From an uncultured Bacteroidales bacterium (GTDB lineage: Bacteria; Bacteroidota; Bacteroidia; Bacteroidales; F082): 64,000 nucleotides of DNA. Under the pieces are notes generated by a model. The model saw only the letters and a list, made by a program, of their open reading frames with translations. It was not told the origin of the DNA and did not search any database. This document shows, in pieces, positions 34,748-43,833 of this stretch. Location of the stretch: assembly GCA_900317055.1 (NCBI GenBank), contig ONFF01000019.1, positions 1 to 64,000 on the forward strand, written 5' to 3'. Made by a program: the position numbers and the translations under genes. The stretch's first letter is position 1. The number at the start of each line of letters is the position of its first letter.

Positions 34748-34774
34748 TTTGTTACATAAAAATGCGTACATTTG
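34748..34774 (+). promoter_or_regulatory. Candidate promoter of the second ECF sigma gene (TTTG / 15 nt / TACATTTG)
   Basis: TTTG at 34748-34751 and a perfect TACATTTG at 34767-34774. The spacing is short (15 nt), so the -33 assignment is weak. Confidence 0.5.
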
Positions 34775-34814
34775 CAGCCAGTTTTGCCTTTGGCATTAAT
34801 ACCATTATTAATTA

Positions 34815-35357
34815 ATGAACGAAAACGAGCTTAAGGTTCTTATCGACAAAATGAAAGGAGGCGACAGAGAGTCGTTCAACCAGATTTTCCGTCGCTATTA
34901 TTCGCCTTTAACCCGTTTTTGTGTCCGCTTTGTAGGCGACGGCGACCAAGCGGCAGAAATTGTTCAAGACCTCTTCGTTAAACTGTGGACCAGCCGCGAG
35001 AAGCTGACTTTCAACACCTCGTTTGAGTCGTACATGCTGCGCTCAGTGCGTAACTCGGCCATCACCTATATTAATAAGGAGCGCACCCATGCCGATGTCA
35101 ACGAGCGCATCTACACCGACGATTCGGATGCCAACGACCCCTCGGAGACCTTGCAGTCCAACAACTTGGAAGCCTCCTACCAAAAGGTCTTGGCCACCAT
35201 GCCCGAAAAACGCCGCGAAGTGTTCCTGGCCAGCCGTTTCGACGGACTGAAATACGCCGAAATCGCGGAAAAATTCGGATTGTCGCAAAAGACCGTCGAG
35301 GCTCACATGAGTGCCGCCATCAAGCAGCTCAGGGAAGGACTGAAAGAGTATCTTTAA
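34815..35357 (+). CDS. ECF RNA polymerase sigma factor (Bacteroidota type)
   Basis: A 180-residue ECF sigma factor. Region 2 includes AAEIVQDLFVKLWTSREKL and region 4 includes MPEKRREVFLASRFDGLKYAEIAEKFGLSQ with the helix-turn-helix. It resembles the RNA polymerase sigma-70 Bacteroides expansion family that pairs with FecR-like anti-sigma factors. A FecR gene follows after 177 nt, and the module continues into an STN-domain protein and two T9SS cargo genes. Confidence 0.92.
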   Translation: MNENELKVLIDKMKGGDRESFNQIFRRYYSPLTRFCVRFVGDGDQAAEIVQDLFVKLWTSREKLTFNTSFESYMLRSVRNSAITYINKERTHADVNERIYTDDSDANDPSETLQSNNLEASYQKVLATMPEKRREVFLASRFDGLKYAEIAEKFGLSQKTVEAHMSAAIKQLREGLKEYL

Positions 35358-35366
35358 CCCTCCTGT

Positions 35367-35413
35367 GGTCCCTAAGCCTGCGGTCCCTGAGGCCCATCGA
35401 AGGGTCGAAGGGC
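35367..35413. repeat. Dispersed GGTCCCTGAG...CGAAGGGCC repeat, copy 2
   Basis: GGTCCCTAAGCCTGC is followed by GGTCCCTGAGGCCC and ATCGAAGGGTCGAAGGGCC, a partly doubled version of the repeat at 29872-29919, lying between the sigma and FecR genes. Confidence 0.6.
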
Positions 35414-35473
35414 CACATAATTAAGGGCAGCATTAATCCTTATAATTAATTTTCAAAATTAATTCATTTTCGA

Positions 35474-35510
35474 CTAAGGGTAAAACCAAAGTTGTTAGTC
35501 ATTTAGGTGA
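35474..35510 (+). promoter_or_regulatory. Possible ECF-type autoregulated promoter ahead of fecR
   Basis: AAGGGTAAAACC (35476-35487) and GTTAGTC (35494-35500) lie 35 nt before the FecR start and do not fit the housekeeping TAnnTTTG pattern. GGGTAAA followed by a GTC-containing box is a plausible ECF sigma target; inference only. Confidence 0.3.
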
Positions 35511-35534
35511 ATCGACGAGATAAAAACGATAGAA

Positions 35535-36557
35535 ATGTACTCGGTAAACGACAAATATGAGGCATTAATCATGAGCTACTTGGACGGGCAATGCTCGGCC
35601 GAGGAAGCCCGTGAATTGCTTTTATGGGTGGCCGAGTCGGAAGAGAATCGTCTTTATTTCAATGCATTAAAGGATCAGTACGAGGTGTGGAACCTCACCG
35701 ACTTCGCCATGCCCGAGCTTGACGAGGCCGATGTGGAAGCCGCCCTTGATGCCGTCAATGCCAAGATTGATGCTATTGAGGAGACCGAGACCAAGGTGGT
35801 GCAGATGCCATGGCTCCGCCGCAACTACAAATATGTTTCCGGTGTGGCCGCCGCCTTCCTCATTGCCCTGTTCGTGGGCTTCTTGGTGCGCAATTCCTTC
35901 AATTCAACCGTGACTTACGCCTTCAACGGACAAAACGAGTCATCATTTGTCCTTCCCGACAACACTTCAGTCAACTTCAATAGCGAGAGCTCGCTCAGCT
36001 ATACCAAGCACTTTGCAGAGTCTGACCGTTCCGTCGACTTCGAAGGTGTCGCTTATTTCGATGTCACCAAAGACGAGAACCTGCCTTTCGTGCTCCATTG
36101 CAACAACATGGATGTGGAAGTGCTGGGTACCAGCTTCCTGCTGAATGCTGAAAAGAACGCCGAGCGTTACACCCTCGACCTTTACACAGGCAAGGTGAAG
36201 ATGACCGCTTTCGACAAAAAAGGCAGCATCCTGTCGGTAGTGGAAATCAACCCAGGCGAACGCGGCGTGTGGAATGCCACAGCAAACGAGCTGAAAACGA
36301 TGTCCTATTCCGAGGTGAAGGAAGATGAGTTGTTGACCGAGCATGTGCTGGTGTTCAACAACGAGAAACTGTCGAAGATTGTCGAGGCTTTGGAGTACAT
36401 CTACAAGGTTGAAATCGACCTTGGTGAATCCTGCGCCTCCAAGAAACTCACGGCTCGCTTCTCCGACGACGAATCCATCGACGAGGTGCTCGAAACCATC
36501 GCTTTGGTGTCGGAAGTGACCGTCACCAAGGAAGGCGAAGTTTATCAGATTCGATAA
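35535..36557 (+). CDS. FecR-family anti-sigma factor
   Basis: A 340-residue single-pass protein. An N-terminal cytoplasmic segment (MSYLDGQCSAEEARELLLWV, typical of FecR) binds sigma. The transmembrane helix is near residues 97-117 (YVSGVAAAFLIALFVGFLV). The periplasmic FecR domain follows (NESSFVLPDNTSVNFNSESS, a close match to the LPDGSxVxLN signature), with an STN-like C-terminal region. It should hold the adjacent sigma factor until a signal arrives. Unlike the usual case, no SusC-type receptor follows; an STN-barrel protein does. Confidence 0.9.
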   Translation: MYSVNDKYEALIMSYLDGQCSAEEARELLLWVAESEENRLYFNALKDQYEVWNLTDFAMPELDEADVEAALDAVNAKIDAIEETETKVVQMPWLRRNYKYVSGVAAAFLIALFVGFLVRNSFNSTVTYAFNGQNESSFVLPDNTSVNFNSESSLSYTKHFAESDRSVDFEGVAYFDVTKDENLPFVLHCNNMDVEVLGTSFLLNAEKNAERYTLDLYTGKVKMTAFDKKGSILSVVEINPGERGVWNATANELKTMSYSEVKEDELLTEHVLVFNNEKLSKIVEALEYIYKVEIDLGESCASKKLTARFSDDESIDEVLETIALVSEVTVTKEGEVYQIR

Positions 36558-36584
36558 TCAATCCATTTCCTAAGCTAACAAGCC

Positions 36585-36686
36585 AGCCCATAGATTCCTT
36601 GAAATCGACCAACTATGTCATTCCTAGCAAGGATATGTGCGAACGGAATCTATAGTCGGTCGATTTCGGAATGACATGGGCTTTTG
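36585..36686. terminator. Long inverted repeat, probable terminator-like element after fecR
   Basis: Outer arms AGCCCAT (36585-36591) and ATGGGCT (36676-36682, then T4) enclose a 16-nt pair: 36601-36616 (GAAATCGACCAACTAT) and 36652-36667 (ATAGTCGGTCGATTTC), with one mismatch. The short blocks GGAATCT and GGAATGAC occur swapped between the arms, allowing alternative folds. Confidence 0.6.
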
Positions 36687-36761
36687 CCATTTTTTCAATT
36701 AAATGAGAGTCCTCTCATTTTTTTGTCGTATCTTAGCGGCCTATTTTGAATTATCTTGGAA

Positions 36762-38087
36762 ATGGAATACCCTCATCTCGATATATCTCTTGACAAACAA
36801 ACAGCAAGAAAAACGGGGTTGCGATGGCTGCCGCTGTTGTTCCTGTTTTTCCTCTCTCTGGCTCTCCCCCAACGCTCCCAAGCTCAATCGTTCAACCCGC
36901 TGATTTCATTCTCGGTCAAGTCATGCACATTGGACAAAGCCCTAGAGAAGCTCTTTGCCGAGTATGAACTGAATGTGGCCTTCAGCAAGGCAGAACTGAG
37001 CAAAATCCGCATCGAGAGCTATTCCTGTTCCTATAAATCCGTCGAGGAAGTGCTGACCGACCTGCTGAAAGGCACCGACTATGGCTTCAAGAAAGTCGGC
37101 AAGCAATATGTGATCCGAAAGAACCAACAACTCGTGAACGAACCCGAAGCCACAATAACAACTCCTGTTGAACCTATTACCGAAGTCACCAAGCCTAAAC
37201 GCGACACCGTGGTCGACAAGACGGAAAAAACCATACACATCTACGACACCTTGCAAATCATCCGCACCGTGATGCGTTACGACACCATTGTGCAAGTGAA
37301 ACACGAGGTGCAGACCGACACAGTGTATCAGGTGAAATACAGAGGTCTGGAAATTCCATGGCCCAAATTCCGCAACAATGGCTGGTTCATCACGCCCTCG
37401 ATAGGCTTGGGCTCAGCGCAATTCAAGCACGAAGTCAACATGCCGAAACCCGAAGACGGCTCAGTCGACTTGACTCCAAGTCTGGTCTACGGCATCGGTC
37501 TTGACGGCGGCTACAAGCAAAACCGCCTCAGTGTAGGCCTGAACCTTGGCTACCGCTCAGTGCGTTACCGTTTCCTGCTTGAGCAGACCGTTTTCTCCGG
37601 CGACTGCTATGTGAACGACACCTTGGACACCTATTATGTGGTGCATCCCACGGGCGATACCACATACCAATACATCTTGGACTCGACCTACATCCCATTG
37701 ACCACGACCCATTACGCCTACCGCGACATCAACCGCCTGGATTATTTGACCCTCGGGCTCTTTGCTTCCTTTGACTTCATCAAGATGGAGCACTTTAGAG
37801 CCTTTGCCAAGGCGGGCGCTTCGATTGATTTTTTGGTCGATTATGCCGGTTCGCTCAATTCGACAGAGTCGCCTTTCCATACGCCCATCACCAAGGAACA
37901 AGTGGAAACGACCAAATTCTCCTATTACGGCGGGTTGGGTGTCGCTTGGAAGGTGGCCAACCGCATTGAATTCGTGCCCGAGGTCCACTACCGCGTGACC
38001 AGCGGTTCCTTGTATCGCGCCGATTTCCCCTTTGACATGCGCATGCGGCTTTGGGACTTCCGACTGGGTTTGACCTATTACTTCTAA
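36762..38087 (+). CDS. STN-domain protein with small outer-membrane beta-barrel
   Basis: A 441-residue protein from the ATG at 36762; the upstream in-frame codon is a TTG. The signal peptide is residues about 19-42 (LPLLFLFFLSLALPQRSQAQ). Residues 48-120 are an STN (secretin/TonB N-terminal) domain: TLDKALEKLFAEYELNVAFS and a KQYVIRKN end. A linker to about 200 contains repeats of TV/DT type, and 205-441 look like an 8-10-stranded barrel ending with an aromatic residue (LGLTYYF). STN domains usually signal from a TonB receptor to FecR. Here the receptor plug and large barrel are missing. Confidence 0.75.
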   Translation: MEYPHLDISLDKQTARKTGLRWLPLLFLFFLSLALPQRSQAQSFNPLISFSVKSCTLDKALEKLFAEYELNVAFSKAELSKIRIESYSCSYKSVEEVLTDLLKGTDYGFKKVGKQYVIRKNQQLVNEPEATITTPVEPITEVTKPKRDTVVDKTEKTIHIYDTLQIIRTVMRYDTIVQVKHEVQTDTVYQVKYRGLEIPWPKFRNNGWFITPSIGLGSAQFKHEVNMPKPEDGSVDLTPSLVYGIGLDGGYKQNRLSVGLNLGYRSVRYRFLLEQTVFSGDCYVNDTLDTYYVVHPTGDTTYQYILDSTYIPLTTTHYAYRDINRLDYLTLGLFASFDFIKMEHFRAFAKAGASIDFLVDYAGSLNSTESPFHTPITKEQVETTKFSYYGGLGVAWKVANRIEFVPEVHYRVTSGSLYRADFPFDMRMRLWDFRLGLTYYF

Positions 38088-38090
38088 ACG

Positions 38091-41084
38091 ATGAAACCGC
38101 TCAAGCACATAAGGCATATCTTGCTCCTGCTCCTATTGGCGCAGGGCGTGTGGGTCGAGGCACAGCATTATGTCCCGATCAACGGCGAGATTGACTCGTT
38201 GCTGGTATTGCCGAAGTTGGGCGGCGATTCGGTGTACTGGGTGAATGAGTCGCTATCCGTGCAGAACGGTGGTACCTTACGCGTGGAAAGCGGCGTGAAG
38301 ATGTATTTCGGACAATCGGCCTATCTGCGTGTCGATGGCGGCAACCTCTTGCTTGAAGGGCAACGCAACGACTCAATCTATCTGCTATGCTACGAGATTT
38401 CGCACGACTGGGCAGGCATCCAGCTGAAAAACATCACCGAAGATGACACCGTGCAGATTTCCTATGTTGAAGTTGTGGGAGCGCTCACTGCTCTGAACGC
38501 TTCGACCAGCAACCATGTGACCGTCAGCCATTGCACATTCAACAACTACTATGCGGGCAAAGGCATCGAGCTCATTGACTGCAACCAATTCCTGGTCGAC
38601 AGCTGCTTCTTCTTCCAATGTGTGTCGGGCATCGAGTTGAAGGCCCGTGCCGCCGACAGCGAAGACAACATTTTTTCGCACAACATCTTCGACCAAGGTC
38701 AGATCAATATCGAGATCTCCAATGTGGAATACGGCTTCAAGTGCAACCGTAACCACATCACTGGCAACTGCTTCCAAGGTGCTGCCACGGCCATCAGCTT
38801 CGAGAATGTGGGCGGCATTTCCGACAAGGACGCGACCAACTACATTGAAGACAACCTGATTTCATCTGACTTGCCAGAAGGCGGCTCAGGATATTCCTCG
38901 TATGGCTTAAAAGCCGCTATGGATTCTGTCGTCATCCGCAACAATGTGTTCTGGAGCAACGACGAAGCCGTCCGAATGATGCGGGTTTGCCATCTTGATT
39001 TTGAACATAACACCTTCTTCGACAATGAACTGACCATTGCCAATCTGATGACAGCAGGTTCGATGCGTTTTGTCGGCAACACCATCAGCGAGGCGAAGAA
39101 AAGAATTGTGAGCTTCCCCTCCGACAAGTCGCAGATGAACGGAAACAACTTCCTGCACTACAAGAAAGACGCGATACTCTTTGCCAATGTCGCGACTCAA
39201 GATATCGACATGCGCGGCAACTACTGGGATGCCGAAACCACAGCCGAGATTGAATCCGTTATTCTCGACGGACATGACACGCCTGCTTTGGGCACAATTG
39301 TTTATGAAAACTACCTGACCGAGTGCGACACCACAGCGCCCATTGCACCGCCGTTCAATGTGAAGAAACAGTTTGTAAACAACAAATGGTTGATTTCGTG
39401 GGACGAGAACAAGGAGCGTGACATTGACCATTATGTGCTGTTTTATGGCGATTTCAACTACTACAAATTCGCCAACCATATTGATGGCATCACCGGCAAT
39501 TCTTATCTTCTCAACCCTCAACAAGCTGAAAATGTAGCCGTTATGGCCTGCGACCGCGCCTATAATCCCGATGTGTACGCCTCGGTCGGACAAAGTGCCT
39601 ACGCTTTTGCGACTTATTATCCTTATGCTGGTCAAGACAATTTCCTTTGTGCCTCACCATCTGGATATTCCATCAACGACGCAAACATCCCTTACATCTA
39701 CAGCAATTTCATTTGGCAGACCTCAGGCTCGGGCATGTTTTCCGACTCGACAGCACTGAGCACCACCTATTTCCCCTCTGATGAGGACTACGATGCCGGC
39801 GAGGTGACACTGACTTTGCGCGTGACCAGCAATGGCGTGACCAAGACAGATGCCTTGACGCTCAGTCTCTACAAAGCTATACAAGTGTTTGCAGGCGAAG
39901 ACAGCTATAGTGGCATTAATCGCCCGTTGTCGCTCGACCAAGCTGAGGCCCAGTATTATGACACACTTCGATGGACCTCAATGGGAGATGGCCATTTTGA
40001 GGATGCGGTGGCACTACACACCCTGTATTATCCAGGTGAGAGGGACATAGAGCAGGGCTTTGTCAAGATAATACTCGAGGCTTGGTCGTTATGTGGCCAT
40101 TCATCAGATACAGTGCGTTTCGAGTTGTTTAAGGACTATGCCCTTGAAGGTCACACTTGGTCGGGTGGAATTATGCGACCTCACACTCAAGTGGTTGCCG
40201 TCGCTTTGAGCGATGACAATCCCTTTGTCTCTGGATTTTATCGAACGACTTCCGATGATGGAGGCTTCTTCAGATTCGACGCCTTGTTGCCCGACACCTA
40301 TATCCTATACGCCTTCCCCGACACTTTGGATGCTGAGGCGGGCGGCTGCTACTACCTCGGTGACCTGCAATGGAACGAGTCGAACATGATCGAAGTGGAC
40401 GGCGATGTCTACGATGTGGATATTGACTTGCCCCTTATGGAGCCTGGCTTTCATACGGGCAACGGCCTCATCAGCGGTGTGTTCGACTATCCCGATTGGA
40501 CATTCAAGGCGCGTGACTTCTATTGCCAACCTTGGTTGCAGGAAGGTAGTGAAGTCTCTTATTGCTCCGACGGTCTTTCCAATGTCGGTGTGCTGTTGCT
40601 CAACGCCAGCAAACAACGCATTTTGGGCTTTGCCTTGACTGGTCCAGACGGCCATTTCAGCTTCAACAAGCTGCCTTTTGGCACCTATTATGTGATGGCC
40701 GACTTGCCACGCTATGGCCGAGGGATGTGCGAAGAAATTACGCTCACACCTGACCAACCTTTGGTGGAAGGCTTGCATCTTTTTATCACCCAAGAAGGTA
40801 GAGTGAGCATGAAATACCAAAGCGACCTTACGCTTCCGACAGACTTGGAGGTGTATCCCAACCCTGCCGAAGAAACTGTTGTTGTGAAAGGCTTAAGCGT
40901 CAATACGACCTACAGCGTTACTGTATTGAACAGCCTAGGGATGACCGTATTGCCCGAAGCCCAAATGAGTACCGATTTGTTGGGTGAACTTCCGATTTCG
41001 GTGAACAGGCTGTCAAGCGGCATTTACTTTATCCAAGTGATAGGCAATAAGGGAACGATGATGGCCAAATTTATTAAACGATAA
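38091..41084 (+). CDS. T9SS cargo: parallel beta-helix surface protein
   Basis: A 997-residue secreted protein with a signal peptide (residues 1-25). Residues about 40-420 are right-handed beta-helix/NosD-like repeats (for example VTVSHCTFNNYYAGKGIELI and DSCFFFQCVSGIELK). The middle (about 430-800) has fibronectin/Ig-like and carboxypeptidase-regulatory-like segments. The last 80 residues are a T9SS sorting domain (LEVYPNPAEETVVVKG...SSGIYFIQV). Beta-helix proteins often bind or cleave polysaccharides, but no catalytic site was identified. It follows the STN-barrel gene by 3 nt. Confidence 0.82.
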   Translation: MKPLKHIRHILLLLLLAQGVWVEAQHYVPINGEIDSLLVLPKLGGDSVYWVNESLSVQNGGTLRVESGVKMYFGQSAYLRVDGGNLLLEGQRNDSIYLLCYEISHDWAGIQLKNITEDDTVQISYVEVVGALTALNASTSNHVTVSHCTFNNYYAGKGIELIDCNQFLVDSCFFFQCVSGIELKARAADSEDNIFSHNIFDQGQINIEISNVEYGFKCNRNHITGNCFQGAATAISFENVGGISDKDATNYIEDNLISSDLPEGGSGYSSYGLKAAMDSVVIRNNVFWSNDEAVRMMRVCHLDFEHNTFFDNELTIANLMTAGSMRFVGNTISEAKKRIVSFPSDKSQMNGNNFLHYKKDAILFANVATQDIDMRGNYWDAETTAEIESVILDGHDTPALGTIVYENYLTECDTTAPIAPPFNVKKQFVNNKWLISWDENKERDIDHYVLFYGDFNYYKFANHIDGITGNSYLLNPQQAENVAVMACDRAYNPDVYASVGQSAYAFATYYPYAGQDNFLCASPSGYSINDANIPYIYSNFIWQTSGSGMFSDSTALSTTYFPSDEDYDAGEVTLTLRVTSNGVTKTDALTLSLYKAIQVFAGEDSYSGINRPLSLDQAEAQYYDTLRWTSMGDGHFEDAVALHTLYYPGERDIEQGFVKIILEAWSLCGHSSDTVRFELFKDYALEGHTWSGGIMRPHTQVVAVALSDDNPFVSGFYRTTSDDGGFFRFDALLPDTYILYAFPDTLDAEAGGCYYLGDLQWNESNMIEVDGDVYDVDIDLPLMEPGFHTGNGLISGVFDYPDWTFKARDFYCQPWLQEGSEVSYCSDGLSNVGVLLLNASKQRILGFALTGPDGHFSFNKLPFGTYYVMADLPRYGRGMCEEITLTPDQPLVEGLHLFITQEGRVSMKYQSDLTLPTDLEVYPNPAEETVVVKGLSVNTTYSVTVLNSLGMTVLPEAQMSTDLLGELPISVNRLSSGIYFIQVIGNKGTMMAKFIKR

Positions 41085-41098
41085 GAAAGGGCAGTGAG

Positions 41099-43810
41099 AT
41101 GAAGAGATGGGCAATGGTTTTATTGGTTTTAGCCTTTTTCGCTTTAGGTCAACAGGCTTGGGCGCAAGATTCTGTCAACGGTACGGTTTACTCGCTGCGT
41201 GATCGGGGTCTACCAGTCCGATATGTGGCAGCACGCCAGTTTACCGATGATTTGGTACGCATCAGTTGGTCGATGCATGACCCGATGCTTTTTGAGGACT
41301 TTGAGACAGGCGACTTCAGCCGATTCCCTTGGAACAACAACCTAAGTGATCATCCTTGGACCATCGACACCCTCAATGCCTACGAAGGCGAGTTTTGCAT
41401 GAAGTCGACTTGCGAAGGGGTAGGAAACGGCATTTCCCAAATCGAGGTTTCCGTTTATGTGCCTTTGGAAGGACAGATGAGTTTCTATAGCAAGATTTCC
41501 TCGGAAAGTCCTTGGGACATGGGACGGTTTTACCTTGATGGAGTGAAGAAAATGGAATGTGCGGGCGAAGAAGATTGGACCGAACATCAGTTTGATATCA
41601 CCGTAGGCGAGCATGTGTTCCGCTGGGATTATGTCAAAGATGCCTCCACCGATGTGGGCGACGACTGTTTCTATGTGGACTGCATCCGCTTCTATCAGGA
41701 GGACAGCACGAAAACGACGCGTTCCTTCCAATACTTCGAACTGCTTCGAAGCCGTTTCGATGAAGAGCCCGTGATGATGGCTTCCCATCTGACCGATACG
41801 GTATTTATGGACATGAATTGGAGCAGCCTGCCGTGGGGAAAATACCGCTGGGGCGTGAGTTGCCACTACGACGGCGACAAAGATGTCTCTGACACCGTTT
41901 GGTCGGCCTATTTGGATCATAATATGACCACCAACTTTGTCCTTGATGTCACCACCAATGTGGGTTTGTCGCCAGGTGGAGCCACTGTGACGCTTTCTTC
42001 ACTCGACGGACAAGGTAATGACTATCAGGCGACTTTGGATGCCAATGGACATCTGATGTTGCCCACCGTCTACCGCGACGAATATGACTTGAGGGTTCAT
42101 CTTGATGGTTTTGTGGACTATGTTTCTGATTCAGCCCTCTCCGTTTTCGAGCCGACCCAAATCGAAGTGGAATTGATGGAAGCGACAAATGGCGTTGACA
42201 GCCTTTATGTCTCCTCCACGGGCTGGGCGATTTGGTCCTTAGAAGAAGCACAGAACCGTGATTTACAATATTTTGAAATCATGTTGAATGGAGAAGCGAT
42301 AGGTCGAACGACCAACACTTCTTTCCAACTGGATATCAGTAATTTGGCTGATGGCGACACTTGCATGGCTCAGGTGAGACCCGTTTACTTGTCTGACACC
42401 TGTGAATGGAAAACCTTCCAATGGATATATCGCCCGTGTTCCGACTACATGGGAGTTTCTGCTCTGACTTGGACTTTGCATAACGAAGGAATTCAACTGT
42501 CATGGGAATACCCTGAAGGAGATTTCTTAGGTGTCATGTTGTTCCGCGATGGCGAGTTCATTGGTTTCATAGAGGAGAGTTCCTTCGTTGACGAGACTGT
42601 AGAGTTGCATGGCGAGGTGGAGTATTGCCTGCGCTTGGTGTATGACGGCCCGACGGACGGCACCTACTTTTCCATGTCGTGCGAGGTGTGTACCTTGGCC
42701 GTTTTCCCAGCCTATTGCGACCCGCCAGTGAAATTGGACGGCACGACCTATTACGAAGATGAAAACGACCATGGTGCCTTGGTATCTTGGGGCGAGCGAC
42801 CCGAGCCTATCAACCAATGGCTCTATCATGATGATGGTGTCTTCAAGCGTTCTTTAGGTGGTAATGATGAACCACGCATCTTTTGGGCCATTCGTTTTGA
42901 GGCCGAGGATTTGGCCGAGTATGTTGGGACACATTTGAGGGAAGTGTCGCTTTACGATGTGGGCGCAGGCGCCTATCAACTTTGGGTGTATGTCGGTGGC
43001 GACACGGCACCGCGTACTTTAGTCCGCTCCCAAAACATGACCTTGACCAATGCCCAAGCCTGGCATGAGGAAACCATTAGTCCAGCTTTCGAGATTCCAG
43101 AAAACGAGCCGCTTTGGATTGTCGTCGGGCAGCAAGGCTTGGCGCGTCCGGCAGCAGCCTGTCAAGACATGGGTAACCCTAATGGACGCTGGGTGTCGTT
43201 AGATGGCGAAACCTGGACCGACATGCACACCTTCAATATGCACTACACATGGATGCTGCGAGCCTTTGTCACCAACCAAGCGGGCCGTGCCATAGAGTTG
43301 AGCAAAGACGGTTACATCCTGCAGCAATACAACCTGTATCGCTCGTTTGACAATACGGATTACCAAATGACAGCATCGATACCTGCCGTAGATGGGCAAC
43401 TTTATTATGAGTACCGCGACAACTTTGCCGATGATGACCACGAGGATGTCTATTACCGTCTGACCGCCTTCTATCTGGCCGACAATGGCGAAACCTGCGA
43501 GTCGGACTATGCCGCCTCTTTGAACGATCCCGAACAGAACTATGTCGTAATAGACCTGACTTCGACCAACGAAAACCAAGCGCTTAATTTCAAGCTCTAC
43601 CCCAACCCAACGAGCGGCCAAATCACCATTGCGTTGGAAGGGATGCAGAAGGTCGTGGTTTATAACGCTTTGGGACAGGCTTTGCTCAACAAAGAAGCCA
43701 GTAGAGATGTGTTGCAACTCGATTTGTCGGGCTTCGAGAATGGTTTGTACTGGGTTAAGGTGATGGCGCAAAAGGGAACGGCGGTTAGGTCTTTCGTTAT
43801 TTCACGATAA
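41099..43810 (+). CDS. T9SS cargo: choice-of-anchor-J/cleaved-adhesin-like surface protein
   Basis: A 903-residue secreted protein with a signal peptide (residues 1-22, ending AWAQ). Residues about 60-210 look like a cleaved-adhesin/choice-of-anchor-J jelly roll (FEDFETGDFSRFPW...HPWTID). A carboxypeptidase-like segment is near 280-370, and another jelly roll and FN3-like segments follow. The final 80 residues form a T9SS sorting domain (KLYPNPTSGQITIALEG...GLYWVKV). It is 14 nt after the beta-helix gene, so both are probably made together. Likely roles are adhesion or substrate binding; no enzyme motif was recognised. Confidence 0.8.
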   Translation: MKRWAMVLLVLAFFALGQQAWAQDSVNGTVYSLRDRGLPVRYVAARQFTDDLVRISWSMHDPMLFEDFETGDFSRFPWNNNLSDHPWTIDTLNAYEGEFCMKSTCEGVGNGISQIEVSVYVPLEGQMSFYSKISSESPWDMGRFYLDGVKKMECAGEEDWTEHQFDITVGEHVFRWDYVKDASTDVGDDCFYVDCIRFYQEDSTKTTRSFQYFELLRSRFDEEPVMMASHLTDTVFMDMNWSSLPWGKYRWGVSCHYDGDKDVSDTVWSAYLDHNMTTNFVLDVTTNVGLSPGGATVTLSSLDGQGNDYQATLDANGHLMLPTVYRDEYDLRVHLDGFVDYVSDSALSVFEPTQIEVELMEATNGVDSLYVSSTGWAIWSLEEAQNRDLQYFEIMLNGEAIGRTTNTSFQLDISNLADGDTCMAQVRPVYLSDTCEWKTFQWIYRPCSDYMGVSALTWTLHNEGIQLSWEYPEGDFLGVMLFRDGEFIGFIEESSFVDETVELHGEVEYCLRLVYDGPTDGTYFSMSCEVCTLAVFPAYCDPPVKLDGTTYYEDENDHGALVSWGERPEPINQWLYHDDGVFKRSLGGNDEPRIFWAIRFEAEDLAEYVGTHLREVSLYDVGAGAYQLWVYVGGDTAPRTLVRSQNMTLTNAQAWHEETISPAFEIPENEPLWIVVGQQGLARPAAACQDMGNPNGRWVSLDGETWTDMHTFNMHYTWMLRAFVTNQAGRAIELSKDGYILQQYNLYRSFDNTDYQMTASIPAVDGQLYYEYRDNFADDDHEDVYYRLTAFYLADNGETCESDYAASLNDPEQNYVVIDLTSTNENQALNFKLYPNPTSGQITIALEGMQKVVVYNALGQALLNKEASRDVLQLDLSGFENGLYWVKVMAQKGTAVRSFVISR

Positions 43811-43833
43811 TTAGTTTAAGAAAATTCTGAATT

